From Rhodoferax sp. (GTDB lineage Bacteria > Pseudomonadota > Gammaproteobacteria > Burkholderiales > Burkholderiaceae_C): a stretch of 11,703 nucleotides of DNA. Where the stretch lies: the NCBI GenBank assembly GCA_029946045.1, contig JAQSDS010000451.1, forward strand, positions 1-11,703, given 5' to 3'. Shown one piece after another: positions 6,223-11,703 of this stretch (its first letter is position 1; each line of letters starts with the position of its first letter). A model generated the notes under the pieces. That model saw nothing but the letters and a program-made list of their open reading frames with translations, searched no databases and had not been told where the DNA came from. Made by a program: the position numbers and the translations under genes.

Positions 6223-6352
6223 TGGCCGATTATTAGTCAAATAAAAAAATGCGTCAAGTACTTGAATTTATTAAAATTAATCTAATTTAATGGGCCTATT
6301 ATGCCGATGTTTTGGCCGATTATTTGGCCGGTTAATTTGAGAACCGATTATG
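6222..6352. repeat. Repeated GGCCGATTATT elements upstream of fic
   Basis: The 13-mer TTGGCCGATTATT occurs perfectly at 6222-6234 and 6312-6324. Degenerate copies in the same orientation follow or precede: GGCCTATTATG (6293-6303), GCCGATG (6303-6309), TTGGCCGGTTAATT (6324-6337) and AACCGATTATG (6342-6352). The 6236-6300 stretch is AT-rich, unlike its surroundings. The arrangement looks like a multi-site operator spanning the fic promoter. The binding protein is unknown, and the Fic winged helix is one candidate. Confidence 0.55.
6229..6257 (-). promoter_or_regulatory. Predicted sigma70 promoter of fic
   Basis: On the - strand, TTGACG (6257-6252) and AATAAT (6234-6229) are separated by exactly 17 bases, each 5 of 6 to the consensus. 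The -35 box lies inside the perfect 12-bp palindrome TCAAGTACTTGA (6254-6265). The expected start is about 7 bases past the -10, which coincides with the A of the ATG at 6222. The -10 overlaps one copy of the GGCCGATTATT repeat. Confidence 0.55.
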
Positions 6353-6372
6353 CTCAAGCTCCGCTGTCAGCC

Positions 6373-6399
6373 AAACAAAAAGGCGCCCTCGGGCGCCTT
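6373..6399 (-). terminator. Intrinsic terminator of the tkt-gap transcript
   Basis: Read leftward, a 9-bp GC-rich stem (AAGGCGCCC, 6399-6391, with GGGCGCCTT, 6388-6380) is followed by TTTTTGTTT (6381-6373). It starts 22 bases after the gap stop codon. This is a canonical rho-independent terminator and separates the metabolic operon from fic. Confidence 0.9.
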
Positions 6400-6420
6400 G
6401 TGTGTCGAAGCCGTTGGGAC

Positions 6421-7434
<1,014 letters not shown>

Positions 7435-7458
7435 TTAAAAAAACAATGTCCGAAACTT

Positions 7459-9519
<2,061 letters not shown>

Positions 9520-9661
9520 GAAGAAATGCCTTGAACAATTGGAACGAACAGAGGACGCCTGCCTGAACCGACTCGCTTTGGGTTCAATCACTTACCGGTC
9601 TTCAGGGGCATGCAAGGCAAGCATTGTAGACAACCTGGTCTGTTGCCCCTGTATTTTGGGC

Positions 9662-9696
9662 GTCGCTGGCCGGCCTGCTTGGTCGGGGCCAGCGAC
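9662..9696. repeat. 10-bp perfect inverted repeat
   Basis: GTCGCTGGCC (9662-9671) pairs with GGCCAGCGAC (9687-9696) across a 15-base spacer. It has no U-run on either side and lies between divergent promoters, so an operator or a repeat-element arm is more likely than a terminator. Confidence 0.6.
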
Positions 9697-9750
9697 CCGG
9701 CTACCAGTGGTTTTGCGGGAGGCCTGCCCTCGGGCCGAAGGCTGCGCGGG

Positions 9751-9813
9751 GGCATTCGCGGCGGGGGCGCCGCTCCCACAAGGCGCCACTCCCACAAGGC
9801 GCAGCTCCGACAG
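9751..9813 (-). repeat. REP-like palindrome fused to three 16-bp tandem repeats
   Basis: GCGGCG (9758-9763) and CGCCGC (9768-9773) form a hairpin. Read on the - strand the element contains CTTGTGGGAGCGG, then the hairpin, then CCGCGAATGC, which matches the layout of Pseudomonas/Xanthomonas-type REP sequences (GTGGGAGCGG...CCGCGAATGC). Adjoining it, three 16-bp units start at 9766, 9782 and 9798 (GGCGCCGCTCCCACAA, one with one change, one with about three), repeating the GTGGGAG arm. Confidence 0.6.
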
Positions 9814-9924
9814 GGATGTGTTCATGGAAACTCGGGTTGTAAGAAGCTGGGGACAACTTGCGACTATGCTTGCAACGGGCGATCGTTCGTTGCCTCACCG
9901 AATTTGAATGACTATGGGCAAGCC

Positions 9925-11703
9925 ATGAAAAAAATACTGATTCTTGTCATTGCAGCCTTGTTGGTCCTTGCCTTTTTTGCGCTCGACTTCAACCAGTACC
10001 TGACCCTGGATGGCATGAAAGCCAGCCTGGCGCACATCAAGAGCCTGCGTACCGAGTCACCCGTGCTGGTGGCGCTGGTGTATTTCGCCAGCTATGTGCT
10101 GGTGACCGCGCTGTCCCTGCCCGGCGCGGTGATCATGACGCTGGCCGGTGGCGCATTGTTTGGCCTGGCTGGTGGCACCCTCATTGTGTCGTTTGCCTCC
10201 AGCATTGGGGCCACCCTGGCGTTTTTGGCATCGCGCTATTTGTTGCGCGACCTGGTTCAGGCGCGTTTTGGCAGTCGCCTGAAAGCCATCAACGAGGGCA
10301 TGGCCAAAGACGGGCCGATGTACCTGTTCACGCTGCGGCTGGTGCCGCTGTTTCCCTTTTTCCTGGTCAACTTGCTGATGGGGCTGACGCCCATTCGCAC
10401 GCTCAGCTACTACTGGGTCAGCCAGTTGGGCATGCTGGCCGGTACCCTGGTGTACGTGAATGCGGGTACCCAGCTGGCTCAAATCACCAGCTTGTCGGGC
10501 ATCCTGTCGCCGGGCTTGCTGTTCTCGTTTGCCTTGCTGGGCATTTTTCCGATGTTGGCCAAACGGCTGGCCAGCTTTGTGCAGAGCCGGCGTGTTTATG
10601 CCAAATGGCAGCGCCCCAAAACGTATGAGCGCAATCTGGTGGTGATTGGTGGCGGAGCCGCCGGCCTGGTGACCAGCTACATCGCCGCCGCCGTCAAAGC
10701 CAAAGTCACCCTGGTCGAAGCCCACAAAATGGGCGGCGACTGCCTGAACTACGGCTGTGTGCCCAGCAAGGCGCTGATCAAATCGTCACGCATCGCGCAT
10801 CAGATGCGCCACGCAGAAAACTATGGTTTGAGCGCCACAGACCCGCAATTCAGCTTCCGCAAGGTGATGGCGCGGGTGCACGAGGTGATTGCCGCCGTGG
10901 CGCCGCATGACAGCGTGGCACGCTACACCGGCCTGGGTGTGGAGGTGCTCGAAGGCTACGCCAAAATCATCGACCCCTGGACGGTGGAGATCAAACTCCA
11001 CAGCGGCGCCACCCAACGCCTGAGCACACGCAGCATCGTGATTGCCGCCGGTGCCCGCCCCTTTGTACCGCCTTTGCCCGGACTCGATGACGTGGGTTAC
11101 GTGACCAGCGACACCTTGTGGGACGCGTTTGCCAAGCTCGATGCACCCCCGGCCCGGCTGGTGGTGCTGGGTGGCGGCCCGATTGGCTGCGAGCTGGCGC
11201 AGTGTTTTGCCCGACTGGGCTCCAGGGTGACGCAGATTGAAATGGCGCCGCGCATCATGATGCGTGAAGACCTTGAGGTGGCTGAGCTGGCCCGCGATGC
11301 CTTGACGCACGACGGCGTCGACGTGCTGACCGGGCACAAGGCCCTGCGCTGCGAGCGTGAGGGCGAGCGCAAATTCATCGTGGTCGAACACCAAGGCGCA
11401 GAGCTACGCATTGAGTTTGACGCCTTGCTGTGCGCCGTGGGGCGTGTGGCCCGCCTGCAGGGTTATGGCCTGGAAGAACTCGGCATTCCGACCCAGCGCA
11501 CGGTGGCGGTGAACGACACCCTGGAAACCCTGTACCCCAACATTTACGCCGCCGGCGACGTGGCTGGTCCCTACCAGTTCACCCACACCGCCGGCCACAT
11601 GGCCTGGTACGCGGCGGTGAACGCCCTGTTTGGCGATTTCAAGAAGTTCAAGGTCGATTATTCGGTGGTGCCCTGGGCCACCTTCATCGAGCCCGAGGTG
11701 GCG
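9925..11703 (+). CDS. VTT/TVP38 membrane domain fused to MerA-like FAD disulfide oxidoreductase (partial)
   Basis: This inner-membrane flavoprotein is cut by the right edge after 593 codons. Residues 3-20 are a membrane segment; about 45-190 form a TVP38/DedA (VTT) domain with glycine-rich helices (TLAGGALFGLAGG) and the motif R138-L-V-P-L-F-P-F-F-L-V-N149; a last membrane helix is near 193-212. From about 235 the protein is a pyridine-nucleotide disulfide oxidoreductase: FAD motif G242-G-G-A-A-G247, redox disulfide C273-LNYG-C278-VPSK, FAD-contact AAGARP (374-379), NAD(P) motif G416-G-G-P-I-G421 and second FAD motif AAGDVAG (542-548). The C-terminal dimerisation domain is mostly missing, so the His-Glu pair (lipoamide dehydrogenase) or Cys pair (mercuric reductase) cannot be checked. 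No N-terminal heavy-metal-binding domain is present. The start at 9925 has only weak ribosome-binding sequence. Domain calls are firm; the substrate is unknown. Confidence 0.92.
   Translation, partial: MKKILILVIAALLVLAFFALDFNQYLTLDGMKASLAHIKSLRTESPVLVALVYFASYVLVTALSLPGAVIMTLAGGALFGLAGGTLIVSFASSIGATLAFLASRYLLRDLVQARFGSRLKAINEGMAKDGPMYLFTLRLVPLFPFFLVNLLMGLTPIRTLSYYWVSQLGMLAGTLVYVNAGTQLAQITSLSGILSPGLLFSFALLGIFPMLAKRLASFVQSRRVYAKWQRPKTYERNLVVIGGGAAGLVTSYIAAAVKAKVTLVEAHKMGGDCLNYGCVPSKALIKSSRIAHQMRHAENYGLSATDPQFSFRKVMARVHEVIAAVAPHDSVARYTGLGVEVLEGYAKIIDPWTVEIKLHSGATQRLSTRSIVIAAGARPFVPPLPGLDDVGYVTSDTLWDAFAKLDAPPARLVVLGGGPIGCELAQCFARLGSRVTQIEMAPRIMMREDLEVAELARDALTHDGVDVLTGHKALRCEREGERKFIVVEHQGAELRIEFDALLCAVGRVARLQGYGLEELGIPTQRTVAVNDTLETLYPNIYAAGDVAGPYQFTHTAGHMAWYAAVNALFGDFKKFKVDYSVVPWATFIEPEVA

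Larger units (their letters stand above)
9520..9924. other. Intergenic region between divergent tkt and flavoprotein genes
   Basis: I see no credible gene here. Leftward, TACAAT (9628-9623) could be a -10 for tkt, but the expected -35 region is poor, as in activator-dependent promoters. The centre (9655-9815) is a concentration of inverted and tandem repeats. A 6-codon ATG frame at 9908 ends at TGA 9926-9928, overlapping the ATG at 9925. Confidence 0.5.

Noticed and set aside
9766..9813. CRISPR or attachment-site array
   Set aside because: Three short contiguous 16-bp units without spacers adjoining a REP-like hairpin; too short and GC-rich for a CRISPR.
9908..9928. Six-codon leader peptide overlapping the flavoprotein start (ATGA)
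   Set aside because: Too short to support, with no attenuator structure or ribosome site; chance is likely.
10057..10725. - strand open frame of 222 codons
   Set aside because: Antisense of the VTT membrane domain; Gln/His/Gly-rich composition and no motif.

Overview
The window is typical of a GC-rich betaproteobacterium. The closest flavour is Burkholderiales, family Comamonadaceae, in the Rhodoferax/Polaromonas sphere. This rests on protein resemblance and codon use only, and no database search was possible.

Layout. (1) Positions 1-399 (-) hold the receiver half of an OmpR-type response regulator that runs off the left edge. Divergent from it on the + strand are three exported proteins: a small Gly-tailed protein (519-929), a protein made of seven 14-residue Q/D/L/K/T repeats (979-1503), and a DUF2202 ferritin-like lipoprotein (1595-2281). 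The divergent intergenic region carries four GAAAC-like half-sites at exact 10-bp spacing, a plausible operator for the regulator. (2) Positions 2278-2480 (-) hold a previously unmarked fossil of a monohaem c-type cytochrome: signal peptide, mature N-terminus, broken haem motif and true C-terminus. It is frameshifted and internally deleted, and its stop overlaps the DUF2202 stop. An FNR-like palindrome lies just upstream. (3) Positions 2639-4925 (-) are a permease/ATPase pair of the YnjC/YnjD ABC-transporter type, without an adjacent binding protein. (4) Positions 4999-6222 (-) encode a class II Fic-domain AMP-transferase with a C-terminal winged helix. It lies downstream of an AT-rich promoter that may give a leaderless transcript and is surrounded by repeated GGCCGATTATT elements. 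(5) Positions 6421-9519 (-) are a transketolase-glyceraldehyde-3-phosphate dehydrogenase pair (central carbon or Calvin-type metabolism) closed by a strong intrinsic terminator. (6) Positions 9520-9924 are non-coding and contain a long inverted repeat, a REP-like hairpin and a 3 x 16-bp tandem repeat. (7) Positions 9925-11703 (+) are the start of a fusion protein, a VTT/TVP38 (DedA-like) membrane domain joined to a mercuric-reductase/lipoamide-dehydrogenase-like flavoprotein, cut by the right edge.

The metabolic genes are ordinary. The least explained part is the left 2.6 kb: a regulator with a tandem-site operator, three exported proteins of which two are low-complexity or repetitive, a ferritin-like lipoprotein, and a dead cytochrome under a relic oxygen-type promoter. 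Together these suggest an envelope redox or metal-stress module, which is inference only.
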